From Nocardia jejuensis NBRC 103114 (GTDB lineage Bacteria; Actinomycetota; Actinomycetes; Mycobacteriales; Mycobacteriaceae), in contig NZ_BDBU01000043.1 of NCBI RefSeq assembly GCF_001613145.1, positions 62,001-126,000 of the forward strand: DNA of 64,000 nucleotides, read 5' to 3'. The notes below the pieces were generated by a model. That model was given only the letters and a program-made list of their open reading frames with translations, ran no database searches and was not told the DNA's origin. Within the stretch, counting starts at the first letter, position 1; every line of letters begins with the position of its first letter. Positions 46,001 to 54,509 of the stretch are shown here, piece by piece. The position numbers were made by a program, and so were the translations under genes.

Positions 46001-47308
46001 GATGACGGTGTCACCGTGCACATTCCGGTGGCTCAGCTGGCGCACGTGCGGGCGGTCGGCTTCGACTGGCTGGTGCCCGGCATGCGCGAGGAGCTGGCCG
46101 GGGCGTTGATCAAGACCCTGCCGAAGCAGTTGCGGCGCATGGTCGTTCCGGCCCCCGACTTCGCGAAGGCCGCGCTGGCGCAGTTGACGCCGCGCGCCGA
46201 ACCGCTGCGCACCGGTCTGTCCCGGGAGCTGACCCGATTGGGCTCGGTCACCATCAACGGCAACGATATGGACCCGGCGGCGCTGCCGGATCATCTGCGC
46301 ATGACCTATGCGGTGACCGACGGCGCGGGCGCCATCGTCGACCGCGACAAGAGTCTGGCCGCGCTGAAAACCCGGCTCTCGGCGCAGGTGTCGAAGTCGG
46401 TGGCGCGCGCGACCGCCGCCTCCGAACGCGCACCGGCGGCGGTGTGGACCTCCGAATCGCTCGGCACGCTCGAGCCCACCGTGCGCCGGCAGGTCGGCGG
46501 TCAGACGATCACCGGTTATCCCGCACTGGTTTCCGAGGGCGGGGGCGTCGCGGTCCGCGTGCTCAGCTCTCCCGGTGAGCAGGCCGCGGCCATGCGGACG
46601 GGCACCCGCGCGCTGCTGTTGAACGCGCTGCCCACCTCCGCGCGCGCCGTCACTGCGGGACTGCCACCCGCGGATCGCCTTGCGCTGAGCCAGAATCCGT
46701 ACGGCTCGCTGGACGGGCTGCTCGAGGACTGCCGCGCGAGCGCCGCCGACGAGTTGATCGCCGCGGCGGGCGGACCCGTACGCACCCCGGAGCAGTTCAA
46801 GGCGCTCGTGGAGAAGGTCCGGCCGAAGTTCTCCGACACCGTCGTTCGTATCGTGCGCTCGGTGGTCCCGGTTCTGGCCGAGGCACACCGGGTGCGGGCC
46901 GCACTGGCCGACACCCGCGATCGCGACGCCGCCGAGGATGTCACCCACCAGCTCGACGAGCTGGTGTTCCGGGGCTTCGTCTCCGAATGGGGCAGCGTCC
47001 GGCTCCGGGAGGTGCCGCGCTATCTCGAGGGCGCCCGGCTGCGGCTGGAGGCGCTGCCCGCCGCCGCGAACCGCGACCGGCAGGGCATGATCGAGCTCGA
47101 TCGCGTGCACGCGGTGTACGAACGACTGCTCGCCTCGCTACCGGAGGGCCGCAAGCACGGCCGCGATATCACCGAAATCTGGTGGATGATCGAGGAATTG
47201 CGTGTCAGCCTCTTCGCCCAGCAGCTCGGTACGCCGTATCCGGTGTCCGCCAAGCGCATCGAGAAGGCGATCGACATCGCGCGCAAGCCGCCCGCCCAGA
47301 AGCGCTGA
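43052..47308 (+). CDS. hrpA: ATP-dependent RNA helicase HrpA
   Basis: 1418 residues, a DEAH-box helicase of the HrpA type. GETGSGKTTQLPKICLELGRG is preceded by the N-terminal TAATVRELRTRLAEL. Motif II is IIDEAHERSLN, motif III TSATI, the second RecA domain has FLSGEREIRDTADALR, and motif VI is QRSGRCGRV. HA2 and OB folds are followed by the long HrpA-specific C-terminus. Residues about 629-713 are a disordered Gly/Arg/Asp insert. TACGCT at 43036 may be its -10. HrpA remodels mRNA and resolves stalled ribosomes in E. coli. The gene order hrpA-nrdR-divS-lexA matches C. glutamicum. Confidence 0.95.
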   Translation: MTRTAATVRELRTRLAELSIRDEYRLRRRLDKARGEDLTALEAEIDTASRRVDARRAAVPAIRYPEQLPVSARRDDIAAAIAENQVVIVAGETGSGKTTQLPKICLELGRGIRGTIGHTQPRRLAARTVAERIAEELGTELGDVVGYTVRFTDHASDRTLVKLMTDGILLAEIQRDRLLRRYDTIIIDEAHERSLNIDFLMGYLKQLLPKRPDLKLIITSATIDPELFARHFSDEKGAPAPIVEVSGRSFPVELRYRPLSLEVPQASDDPDDEDTRIVDRDPTDAIGDAVRELQQEGDGDILVFLSGEREIRDTADALRDLKLPRTEILPLYARLSVAEQHRVFSAHTGRRVVLATNVAETSLTVPGIRYVIDPGTARISRYSMRTKVQRLPIEPVSQASARQRSGRCGRVADGIAIRLYSEDDFESRPQFTEPEILRTNLAAVILQMTALGLGNIESFPFVEAPDNRAIRDGIALLEELGALARRGEAQPDREIPDAGLTLTPIGREMAQIPVDPRMARMLVEANRTGCLPEVLIIVAALSIQDVRERPVEFQQAADTKHARFIVEGSDFLAFLRLWEYLGDQRKALSSNQFRRLCRDEFLHYLRIREWQDLHGQLRTITRGLGWTGGNEQSDGRRGDDDTGGATESGGEREAGGGRGRRRRGSGRNSTGAGHEAADSRANGSGADGGGDRNSRSGQRERPSTPEPGGGRGGLSALTAKLAEADESLPWDVRSIHQALLAGMLSHIGVREAESREFLGARNAKFMVFPGSSLAKKPPRWVMAAELVETSRLWGRMVARVEPEWAEQLAGDLVKRTYSEPHWSAKRGAALAYERVTLYGIPLVTQRRVDFGRIDPELSRELFLRHALVQGEWQTRHEFFARNRELLEDVADLEHRARRRDILVDDEVLFEFYDKRVPADVVSVRHFDSWWRKAQRKDPELLDFTASTIVNEDAALLDPTAYPDSWRQGELSFPLTYQFEPGNADDGVTVHIPVAQLAHVRAVGFDWLVPGMREELAGALIKTLPKQLRRMVVPAPDFAKAALAQLTPRAEPLRTGLSRELTRLGSVTINGNDMDPAALPDHLRMTYAVTDGAGAIVDRDKSLAALKTRLSAQVSKSVARATAASERAPAAVWTSESLGTLEPTVRRQVGGQTITGYPALVSEGGGVAVRVLSSPGEQAAAMRTGTRALLLNALPTSARAVTAGLPPADRLALSQNPYGSLDGLLEDCRASAADELIAAAGGPVRTPEQFKALVEKVRPKFSDTVVRIVRSVVPVLAEAHRVRAALADTRDRDAAEDVTHQLDELVFRGFVSEWGSVRLREVPRYLEGARLRLEALPAAANRDRQGMIELDRVHAVYERLLASLPEGRKHGRDITEIWWMIEELRVSLFAQQLGTPYPVSAKRIEKAIDIARKPPAQKR

Positions 47309-47395
47309 GCGCCAGCCACATTCGGGCCCGCCGCTCGCTCACCCGAAGTCGCCGGACGCCAGCGCACATCGGGACACGGAGTTCACCCGAAAACA

Positions 47396-47427
47396 CCGCC
47401 CCGCAACCGAGTACGGGTGCGGGGCGG
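47396..47427. terminator. Bidirectional terminator between hrpA and nrdR
   Basis: CCGCCCCGCA (47396-47405) pairs with TGCGGGGCGG (47418-47427) around a 12-nt loop in convergent intergenic DNA. Confidence 0.75.
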
Positions 47428-47448
47428 GGCTCTCGGTGACGGCGCCGA

Positions 47449-47925
47449 TCAGTCGGCGGCGACGCCTACCGCATGCTCCTCGCGGTGCTTGCGCAGTTCG
47501 GCGATCTCTCGCTCGAAATCCTCGGCGGAGCTGAAGGATCGGTACACCGAGGCGAAACGCAGGTAGGCCACCTCGTCCAGGTCGCGCAGCGGGCCGAGAA
47601 TGGCCAGCCCGACCTCGTGGCTGGGCACCTCCGGCGCGCCCTTGGCGCGCACCGCGTCCTCCACCTGCTGCGCGAGCAGGTTGAGCGCATCGGAGTCGAC
47701 CTCGCGGCCCTGGCAGGCGCGGCTCACACCGCGAATGACCTTCTCGCGGCTGAACGGCTCGGTGACCCCGCTGCGTTTGACCACCGACAGGATCGCCGTT
47801 TCGACCGTCGTGAACCGTCGCCCACACTCGGGACAGGCACGCCGCCTTCTGATGGCGGTGCCTTCCTCGGCCTCACGGGAGTCGACCACCCGAGAATCAG
47901 GGTGACGACAGTACGGGCAATGCAT
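47449..47925 (-). CDS. nrdR: NrdR, repressor of ribonucleotide reductase genes
   Basis: 158 residues. The zinc ribbon is MHCPYCRHPDSRVVDSREAE with CPECGRRFTT, giving the four Cys ligands. The ATP-cone domain follows: LSVVKRSGVTEPFSREKVIR to VSRACQGREVDSDALNLLAQ, with SVYRSFSSAEDFEREI near the end. It binds NrdR boxes and senses ATP/dATP. AAGGA lies 8 nt before ATG 47925. No ribonucleotide reductase gene is in the window. Confidence 0.97.
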   Translation of the reverse strand: MHCPYCRHPDSRVVDSREAEEGTAIRRRRACPECGRRFTTVETAILSVVKRSGVTEPFSREKVIRGVSRACQGREVDSDALNLLAQQVEDAVRAKGAPEVPSHEVGLAILGPLRDLDEVAYLRFASVYRSFSSAEDFEREIAELRKHREEHAVGVAAD

Positions 47926-48021
47926 CCGGGATCCTTCGTCGATTCCTGGGGTCCACAGCAACCTCGAGGATACCCGGACGGACGCGGTCATTGTGCGCCC
48001 GCCCGGTTCATCGGCCGTAAA

Positions 48022-49359
48022 TCAGCTAGTCAGCTGCCATTGCGCGGTCAGATCGGCGAGCAGATCCGGCAGCCGCGCCAGCATTCGGCCCTGCGCCAGT
48101 TTCGCCGAGAACGGTTCGGCGAGAACAGGTCTCGCGACCGCCTGGTCGGCCGAGAGCTCCAGGTAGCGGGGCAGCAGGTCATTGGTGATGTAGTGCCAGC
48201 GGGTATCGCGATCAGCCCAGTTGAAGTTCGGGAGTGGCGCGCGCAGGGAGAGGGAGCCCACGCTGATCGTGACGGGCGCGAACACGCCCGGCGCACGGAC
48301 GCCCGGAACGGCCGCCTTACCCGCGATGGTGCTGACATAGGTCATCACCCGGCCCATGACCCCGCGCCCCTGGGAGGTGACGTCCCACTGGTCGGCGATG
48401 ATCTGATTCTGCTCCCGGTCGGTCATGCGCAGGGCGGCGTCGGCGAGGCCCTCGGGGGTGCCCTCGGCGATCTCCCGCCACGCGGTGACGGCGTTCAGAT
48501 CCAGCACGCCGGCTCGGTACATCTCCTCGACACCGGCGAGTCCTTCGGCCGCGAACGCCTCGTGCATGGGCACCTGGTCGATGAAGATGTGCTTCTGCAT
48601 GATCATCAGCCGCGTCTGGAACCAGGTCAGGTCCGCGGCGGTGAGCCGCTCCCCCTCGGTGCCCAGCAGCCGGAGGTCGGTGGGCAGCAGGTTCAGCAGT
48701 TCGGGGGGCGTGCCGCGCAGCAGGTCCGCGACGGCGCTGCCGAGCTGATGGATGCCCGGCACCGAGATGATCGAGGCCACATCGCCCATATCGAAGAAGC
48801 CCGAGGCGAACGATCCGCCCGCCAGCCCGGCCAGGCCCAGCCAGTAGTAGTCGGGATGGGCGTTGTTCAGCCGCAGATAGTTCACGTAGACCTGGACGAA
48901 GGTGGCGGAATTGGCCGGCACGCCGCGTTCGGGCTCCCATGCCGCCAGGTCGATACCGGCATTGGAGGTCGCGACGCTCAGCCAGTACTGGTGCAGGAGG
49001 GTGGCGTAGCGCTGTGGCGCCACGCCCGCCGCGCGCGCCTGGTCCAGGGCCGTGCGAAGTTCCGCGGGATCCAGTGGCAGGGCGGGATCGAGGCCGCCGC
49101 CCCCGGAGCCGTCGCCATTGGTCGACGGCAGATCGAGATACGCGGTGTACGCGCCCTCGGCGTGCGCCGCCGGTGCGGACATCGACCCCAGCATCAGGCA
49201 GAGCAGGATTCCCGCCAGCCGAATGACCACCGATACCCGTCGTGATCCACCACTCCTGTGCCCACCACTCCTGTGCCCACCGCTGCTGTGCCCACGCCGG
49301 CTGTGCCCACCGCTGCCCCGACCGCCACTGCCCCGTCCGCCACTGTTGCCCTGCGTCAT
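48022..49359 (-). CDS. Secreted conserved protein with His/Gly-rich N-terminal tail
   Basis: 445 residues. The first 40 residues are a tandem Gly-Ser-His-Arg tract (GGHSRRGHSSGGHRSGGHRS) preceding a signal peptide VVIRLAGILLCLMLGSM with cleavage after AHA. The mature part is largely helical: LHQYWLSVATSNAGIDLAAW, FVQVYVNYLRLNNAHPDYYW, FFDMGDVASIISVPGIHQLG and TWFQTRLMIMQKHIFIDQVP. No family was recognised. AGGGGA precedes ATG 49359. A start nearer the signal sequence is possible. It stands between nrdR and the divS-like gene, where related genomes have none. Confidence 0.72.
   Translation of the reverse strand: MTQGNSGGRGSGGRGSGGHSRRGHSSGGHRSGGHRSGGSRRVSVVIRLAGILLCLMLGSMSAPAAHAEGAYTAYLDLPSTNGDGSGGGGLDPALPLDPAELRTALDQARAAGVAPQRYATLLHQYWLSVATSNAGIDLAAWEPERGVPANSATFVQVYVNYLRLNNAHPDYYWLGLAGLAGGSFASGFFDMGDVASIISVPGIHQLGSAVADLLRGTPPELLNLLPTDLRLLGTEGERLTAADLTWFQTRLMIMQKHIFIDQVPMHEAFAAEGLAGVEEMYRAGVLDLNAVTAWREIAEGTPEGLADAALRMTDREQNQIIADQWDVTSQGRGVMGRVMTYVSTIAGKAAVPGVRAPGVFAPVTISVGSLSLRAPLPNFNWADRDTRWHYITNDLLPRYLELSADQAVARPVLAEPFSAKLAQGRMLARLPDLLADLTAQWQLTS
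49250..49325. repeat. Short coding repeats for the His/Gly tract
   Basis: About five degenerate 15-bp copies of CCACCACTCCTGTGC encode the GGHRS-type repeats at the N-terminus of the secreted protein on the minus strand. Confidence 0.7.
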
Positions 49360-49557
49360 TCGGTCCCCTGTTACGACGCGCGCCGGTCCACCAGGGGCCG
49401 GCGCGACTGTTGCCTCTGTCACATCAGGGGGCACGCTAGCAACGCGTTTCAGTTTTCAATCAACATTTACGGCCGCACCTTCGGCCGTGCGCCATCGCGC
49501 GAATCTCACCCGGGTCGAACCGGTTATACCGGGGCAAACGCCCCAGCCTCGCTCCGG

Positions 49558-49989
49558 CTAACGCGCGGGAGCGGGCACCAGCTGGACCACCGGGGTGGTC
49601 GCGGTGCCGACATCACCGGCGCGCAGTTGTGCCAGGCCGAGCAGGCCCGTGACCGCCAGCGCGCTCACGAGGGCGGCCACGGCGAGCGAGGCGAAGCCGA
49701 CCTGGGCGCGCTGCACCCGGCTGAGCGGATGCATGCCGCGCGCGCGGACGATGGCGGGCCGGTCGATGATCCGGCCCAGCAGCGCCCGTTCGTGCTCGCG
49801 GACCACCGGACGCACGCGCGCGCGGCAGGGACGGTGGCCCGCGTCGAGATGCCACGACACACCGGAGACACGCTCGGGAGCACGACCCGAGCGCAGTTCC
49901 CGCGGGATGCTGTCGAAGCCGAGATCGCTTCCGGGCGTGGCTGATTCATCACGTGTGATGGCGTCGAATTCGCTGACCACAGTGCGCAT
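49558..49989 (-). CDS. DivS/ChiZ-position membrane protein, probable SOS division inhibitor
   Basis: 143 residues with a basic cytoplasmic half (LRSGRAPERVSGVSWHLDAG, RARVRPVVREHERALLGRII) and one membrane helix near residues 97-117 (GFASLAVAALVSALAVTGLL), ending in a short Val/Pro-rich exterior tail. It lies divergent from lexA with two SOS boxes between, the place of DivS (C. glutamicum) and ChiZ/Rv2719c (mycobacteria), which stop division during SOS. Unlike Rv2719c no LysM domain is present. GGAGG lies 9 nt before ATG 49989. Identity is by position more than sequence. Confidence 0.6.
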   Translation of the reverse strand: MRTVVSEFDAITRDESATPGSDLGFDSIPRELRSGRAPERVSGVSWHLDAGHRPCRARVRPVVREHERALLGRIIDRPAIVRARGMHPLSRVQRAQVGFASLAVAALVSALAVTGLLGLAQLRAGDVGTATTPVVQLVPAPAR

Positions 49990-50051
49990 CGAACAAACCT
50001 CCATGCTGAGAGACCGGTTGACTCTGGACGTGTGACTCGCTCATGTGTTCG

Positions 50052-50067
50052 AAGAACTGATGTTCGA
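50052..50067. promoter_or_regulatory. SOS box (LexA site) near the divS-like gene
   Basis: AAGAACTGATGTTCGA matches the actinobacterial box TCGAAC-N4-GTTCGA except in the first two positions. It lies 63 bp before the divS-like start. Confidence 0.6.
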
Positions 50068-50115
50068 ATTTCTACCACGCCGGACCGACAATGTCAGCTA
50101 TCCACGCGACATGCG

Positions 50116-50131
50116 TCGAACAGATGTTTGA
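50116..50131. promoter_or_regulatory. SOS box (LexA site) near lexA
   Basis: TCGAACAGATGTTTGA matches TCGAAC-N4-GTTCGA with one change. It lies about 90 bp before the lexA start and should give autoregulation. Confidence 0.8.
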
Positions 50132-50220
50132 TCACCGGCCGTGCGCGGTCTACAGTCGAGGCACTGGTTCCGAAGGAACGAATTCCGGTGAGACACAGCA
50201 GTGAACGGAGGACGGCGGCG

Positions 50221-50970
50221 GTGAGCGAACACGGCGGCGCAGACGGTGACAACGGACCTGTCGGTCTCGCCGGAGACGGCATCGAAACATCCGGCAACGG
50301 CACGGATCTCACGGTCCGGCAGCGCAAAGTACTGGACGTCATCCGGTCCTCGGTGAGTGACCGTGGCTATCCGCCCAGCATCCGCGAGATCGGTGATGCC
50401 GTCGGGCTGACCTCCACTTCCTCGGTTGCACACCAACTACGCGCCCTGGAGCGTAAGGGGTACCTGCGCCGCGACCCGAATCGTCCGCGCGCCGTGGATG
50501 TTCGAGGCCTGGACGAGACGGCGTTGCGCGCCACGGACGGCGTGTCGAAGCTACGCGCGGTACGCACCGAGGCGGACGACTCCGGTCAGCACCCGACCCC
50601 CACCTACGTTCCGGTCCTGGGCCGGATTGCGGCCGGTGGCCCGATACTGGCCGAACAGGCCGTGGAGGACGTGTTCCCGCTGCCGCGCGAGCTGGTCGGC
50701 GAGGGCTCGCTGTTCCTGCTGAAGGTCGTGGGTCAATCCATGATCGACGCGGCCATCTGTGATGGCGACTGGGTCGTGGTGCGCCAGCAGAACGTCGCCG
50801 ACAACGGAGACATCGTGGCCGCCATGATCGAGGGCGAGGCCACCGTGAAGACGTTCAAGCGCACCGGTTCCCAGGTGTGGCTGATGCCGCACAACCCCCT
50901 GTTCGAGCCGATTCCGGGTAACGACGCCCAGATTCTCGGCAAGGTCGTCACGGTCATCCGCAAGATCTGA
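50221..50970 (+). CDS. lexA: LexA, SOS-response repressor
   Basis: 249 residues. A 30-residue Gly/Asp tail precedes the winged helix (LTVRQRKVLDVIRSSVSDRG, GDAVGLTSTSSVAHQLRALE). The S24 domain has the self-cleavage bond Ala138-Gly139 in GRIAAGGPI, Ser173 in VGQSMIDAAI and Lys210 in EATVKTFKR. GTG 50221 is chosen because GGAGGA lies 8 nt upstream; GTG 50188 is also in frame. RecA-stimulated cleavage would derepress SOS genes. The nearby SOS boxes and divS-like gene complete the usual module. Confidence 0.97.
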   Translation: MSEHGGADGDNGPVGLAGDGIETSGNGTDLTVRQRKVLDVIRSSVSDRGYPPSIREIGDAVGLTSTSSVAHQLRALERKGYLRRDPNRPRAVDVRGLDETALRATDGVSKLRAVRTEADDSGQHPTPTYVPVLGRIAAGGPILAEQAVEDVFPLPRELVGEGSLFLLKVVGQSMIDAAICDGDWVVVRQQNVADNGDIVAAMIEGEATVKTFKRTGSQVWLMPHNPLFEPIPGNDAQILGKVVTVIRKI

Positions 50971-50985
50971 CCGTGCCCGCGCTGA

Positions 50986-51026
50986 CGTGACCCGGCGGCC
51001 GCCCGCAGACCGGCCGCCGGGTCACG
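50986..51026 (+). terminator. lexA terminator
   Basis: CGTGACCCGGCGGCCG and CGGCCGCCGGGTCACG are perfect 16-bp arms around a 9-nt loop, 15 bp after the lexA stop. Confidence 0.85.
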
Positions 51027-51356
51027 ACAGTCGCATTCGGCCTTACCGTCTCCGGGCAGCCTCAGCCCGAGCGCACGAATCGGTGTGCCGACCCCGGCGA
51101 GCCGAGTTCCACGAATCCGATCCGGACCTCACGGTCCTCCCACGCGAGTCGATCAGCGCCGAGATCGGCGTGGCGATTCTCGGCGGCGAGTGAACATGGC
51201 GGGGTGCCGGGCGGACGCGGATCAGCCGGTGCCCGATGCGGGGAGGTCGGCCGCATCGCATTCGACGATTCCGCGGCGGAACCGATCGGCGAGGCGGGAC
51301 TACCCCGGTTCGTCAGCGGCGCTTCACGATCGGGCACCGAGCCGTACGCCCAGTGA
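51027..51356. other. Intergenic stretch, no gene seen
   Basis: The 330 bp between the lexA terminator and the convergent gene ending at 51357 hold short Arg-rich frames without RBS or recognisable product. Nothing functional was identified. Confidence 0.55.
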
Positions 51357-51977
51357 TCAGGGAAGTTGCCGGCCGGTGTCCGGTTCGGAGTCGGGGTCCG
51401 GCGGGGGCGGGACGCGCGCGATCAGAGTGGTGACGGGTTCGGGGTCGGCGGACGGGGCCGGGATGACCTCCGTGGTGGCGGCGATCGGCGGGGCCGTTTC
51501 CACCGGCGGGGCCGCCGGGGCCGGATCGAGACCGACGCCGCGATAGAAACCGAGCATTTCGTACTGGCCGCCGATCGAGAGGGCCGCCGAGTTCTTGTCG
51601 TGCGCGATGAACCCCTGATTCGCACCGATCACCCGGCGCAGAGATTCCAGCCAGCGATGATCGAGAACGCGGCAATCCGCCCACGGAAAGTATTCCAGGC
51701 CGGTGCGAAGGAAGAAGCGATCGCCGATCCGCGCTTGACGCAGCAGGTCGAGCAACCAGGCATCGATACGAGTGGGCTGGGCATTGCGGTAGATCCGGGA
51801 ATGCGGTGCGACACTGCCGCTCGCGAATTCACCGAAAGCGCTCAGCAACTCCACCGGAAACTCATCGACCCGGACGAAACCGACGACATCGAGTCCCTGG
51901 AGCTGCTCCGGAAGTTGTGCGGCCAATCGGCGCTCGTCATGCAGTTTGAACTTCCGATTGATGTTCTCGGTGCGCAT
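51357..51977 (-). CDS. Hypothetical protein with Pro-rich tail
   Basis: 206 residues. The first 145 form a folded domain: RKFKLHDERRLAAQLPEQLQ, LDVVGFVRVDEFPVELLSAF, RIDAWLLDLLRQARIGDRFF and LDHRWLESLRRVIGANQGFI. The last 50 residues are Pro/Ala/Asp-rich, from PAPAAPPVETAPP to the end, probably a linker or disordered tail. No family was recognised. Lack of signal peptide and membrane span suggests a cytoplasmic protein. GGAGAC precedes ATG 51977. Confidence 0.65.
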   Translation of the reverse strand: MRTENINRKFKLHDERRLAAQLPEQLQGLDVVGFVRVDEFPVELLSAFGEFASGSVAPHSRIYRNAQPTRIDAWLLDLLRQARIGDRFFLRTGLEYFPWADCRVLDHRWLESLRRVIGANQGFIAHDKNSAALSIGGQYEMLGFYRGVGLDPAPAAPPVETAPPIAATTEVIPAPSADPEPVTTLIARVPPPPDPDSEPDTGRQLP

Positions 51978-52214
51978 TTGTCTCCGTTTTCCAGCCACTC
52001 CTCTCGAAAACCCTAGCATGAACCCAACCGTTTCAGATCATGTCGATCAGACGTCCAAGTGGACTCTCAGGCACCGTCCGCAATGAACCCGCAACTCATA
52101 GTTCCGCTGCTGATCGATACCGTTATGTGTCACCCCCATTCACGTTCGACGGGGCCCGCACGGAGTGCCGAGACCTGCATGACCGCGACCTGCGACACCG
52201 AATCATGTTTCCGA

Positions 52215-53174
52215 TCAGACGGATTCGCGTTCGCGCCGAGCGGCGTCTCGAGCCAGCGCACGATCTCGCTGCTCCTCGAAACGCACCACATCGGTTCGCA
52301 GTTTCTCCAGGAAGGTGCCGAGTTCGTCGAGAACTTCCGCTCCGCGCGGGCTGAAATCATTTCGTTCGAAAATGTTCCATTTGCGAAGCACCGGCTCGAT
52401 CACCTCTTCCAGATGCTGCCGCAGATCGTAGATACCGTGCTTGGCAAGCAACACGCTGTTGCGCCGGAAGTCGGGCATGCCGGCGCCGGGCATCGTGAAG
52501 TTGCGGATCACCGCGGAGATGGCCGCGAGCGCGTCGTCCGGAACCAGATCCAGTGCCGCGCCACAGATATTGCGATAGAAGACCATGTGCAGGTTCTCGT
52601 CCGTCGCGATGCGGGTGAGCATGCGGTCGGCGATCGGGTCGTCGCAGACCCGGCCGGTATTGCGGTGCGAGACGCGCGTGGCCAGTTCCTGGAAGGTCAC
52701 ATACGCGACGCCGGGCAGGACGCTGTGGTCACCGGTGCCGTTCGGATTGTCGACGCCCTGCTCCATACAGATCATCCGGGCTCGCTCGAGTGCGACCGGA
52801 TCGACGCCGCGGGTGACCACCAGATAGTCGCGAATGGCGATGCCGTGCCGATTCTCCTCCGCGGTCCAGCGATCCACCCAGGTGCGCCAGGTGCCGTCCC
52901 GGGAAAAGGCATCGGAGATGAGGCGATGATAGGAGGGGAGGTTGTCCTCGGTGAGAAGATTGGTGATCATCGCGGCGCGCGCGACCTCACCGAGCCTGGA
53001 TTCCCCGGGGGCCCAATCGGTTCCGCCCATCGCGGCGAAATTGCGCCCTTCGTCCCAGGGCACGTAGTCGTGCGGATGCCATTCCTTGGCCATGGACAGA
53101 TGGCGGTCGAGATTCTGCTCGGCTACCGGTTCCAATTCACGAAGCAATTGCACGGGAGTCATGGATTTCGCCAC
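52215..53174 (-). CDS. Soluble acyl-ACP desaturase, DesA1-like
   Basis: 319 residues with the di-iron motifs of acyl-ACP desaturases: TEDNLPSYHRLI (Glu), TAEENRHGIAIRDYL (EENRH) and ATDENLHMVFYRNI (DENLH), plus FQELATRVSHRNTG. It closely follows mycobacterial DesA1 over its length, including LLRELEPVAEQNLDRHLSMA at the start. DesA1 adds double bonds during mycolic acid synthesis. GTG 53174 has AGGACG upstream. It is downstream of the membrane desaturase on the same strand, 123 bp apart, perhaps one unit. Confidence 0.92.
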   Translation of the reverse strand: MAKSMTPVQLLRELEPVAEQNLDRHLSMAKEWHPHDYVPWDEGRNFAAMGGTDWAPGESRLGEVARAAMITNLLTEDNLPSYHRLISDAFSRDGTWRTWVDRWTAEENRHGIAIRDYLVVTRGVDPVALERARMICMEQGVDNPNGTGDHSVLPGVAYVTFQELATRVSHRNTGRVCDDPIADRMLTRIATDENLHMVFYRNICGAALDLVPDDALAAISAVIRNFTMPGAGMPDFRRNSVLLAKHGIYDLRQHLEEVIEPVLRKWNIFERNDFSPRGAEVLDELGTFLEKLRTDVVRFEEQRDRALARDAARRERESV

Positions 53175-53297
53175 GGTTACGTCCTGCCTTCGATATCGAC
53201 GGCTCGACCCTCCAACGCGAGCGTACCCGGATATCCGGTGAATCGCTGTGCCGCCGAGGGCCGACGACGGTCCGGCAGACGACCCGCCTCGTGCGAT

Positions 53298-54509
53298 CTA
53301 GCCCGTGCGGCGCACGAGAACGACGGGCGTCTCGGTGGAGGTCGTCCAACTGGGCGGCAGCGCCAGTTTGCAGAGTTTGCCCCAGACGCTGCCGACCTGC
53401 TTCAGGAATCCGCCTGTGTTGTAGGGCAATCCGTGCTCACGGCAGAGTTGCTCGACCTCCGGAGCCATCTCCGGATATCGATGCGCGGGCAGATCCGGGA
53501 ACAGGTGGTGTTCGATCTGATGCGAGAGGTTGCCGGTCATGATGTGGAACAGCGGGCTGCCGGTGATGTTGGCCGAGCCGAGCATCTGGCGCACGTACCA
53601 TTCGCCGCGCGTCTCCTGCGCGGTGTCCTCTCGCGTGAAAGTCTGCACACCGCTGGGGAAATGGCCGCAGTAGATGACCAGAAACGCCCAGATGTTCCGG
53701 ACCGTGCCCGCGGTGATGTTGCCCGCCAGCGTGGACAGGAACAGCGGTCCCGTCAGTGCCGGGAAGAGCACGTAGTCCTTGATCGACTGACGACTCGCCT
53801 TGCGCCACATACCGAGGAGCAGTCGCGGGATATCGGACAGCGTCTGTTCACCCTCACCCCGGAGAATCCGCTCCCATTCCAGATCGTGCGCCATGATGGT
53901 CCACTCGAAACCGAACATCAGGGCGAAGGCGTACAGCGGATTTCCCAGATTGAACGGGCTCCACGGCTGCGCCTCGTCGACCCGCAGCACCTCGTAGCCG
54001 ATATCACGGTCCTCGCCGAGGATATTGGTGAAGACGTGGTGCCGGAAGTTGTGCGAGTGGATCCACTGATCGGCGGGACAGACGTTGTCCCACTCGAAGG
54101 TTCGCGAGTTCAGGCCGGGTTCACGCATCCAGTCGTACTGGCCGTGCATGACATTGTGGCCGATCTCCATATTGTCCAGAATCTTGGACAGGCTCAGCGC
54201 GGTCACGCCCGCCAGCCAGAACGGCGGCAGGAAGCCCAGGTACATCAGCGCGCGTCCGGATACCTCGAATCCCCTCTGCGCCTTGAGGATTCGATAGATG
54301 TACTCACGGTCCTCACTCCCGAGCCGGGCCAGGACGCGGGCGCGCAGGGCATCGAGCTGCAGCCCCAGCGCCTCGATCTGCTCGGCGGTCAGGGTCACGG
54401 GCCCGGGGGTCACGGGTTCAGGGGTCACGGGTTCAGGGGGCACGGGCGCGGCGGCCTGCGCGGGGTGGGTGGCTTGGCTCGGCGGCGCGTGCGGCGAATC
54501 GACGGTCAT
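53298..54509 (-). CDS. Membrane acyl-CoA desaturase, DesA3-like
   Basis: 403 residues with three His boxes: EIGHNVMHGQYD, HSHNFRHHVFTN and HQIEHHLFPDLP. Two hydrophobic hairpins separate them. The N-terminus has PEPVTPEPVTPGPVT repeats. This is the fatty acid desaturase family of mycobacterial DesA3, the delta-9 stearoyl-CoA enzyme. No adjacent oxidoreductase like Rv3230c is present, so electron donors must come from elsewhere. ATG 54509 follows weak sites; the frame to 54635 crosses the operator cluster and is rejected. Confidence 0.92.
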   Translation of the reverse strand: MTVDSPHAPPSQATHPAQAAAPVPPEPVTPEPVTPGPVTLTAEQIEALGLQLDALRARVLARLGSEDREYIYRILKAQRGFEVSGRALMYLGFLPPFWLAGVTALSLSKILDNMEIGHNVMHGQYDWMREPGLNSRTFEWDNVCPADQWIHSHNFRHHVFTNILGEDRDIGYEVLRVDEAQPWSPFNLGNPLYAFALMFGFEWTIMAHDLEWERILRGEGEQTLSDIPRLLLGMWRKASRQSIKDYVLFPALTGPLFLSTLAGNITAGTVRNIWAFLVIYCGHFPSGVQTFTREDTAQETRGEWYVRQMLGSANITGSPLFHIMTGNLSHQIEHHLFPDLPAHRYPEMAPEVEQLCREHGLPYNTGGFLKQVGSVWGKLCKLALPPSWTTSTETPVVLVRRTG

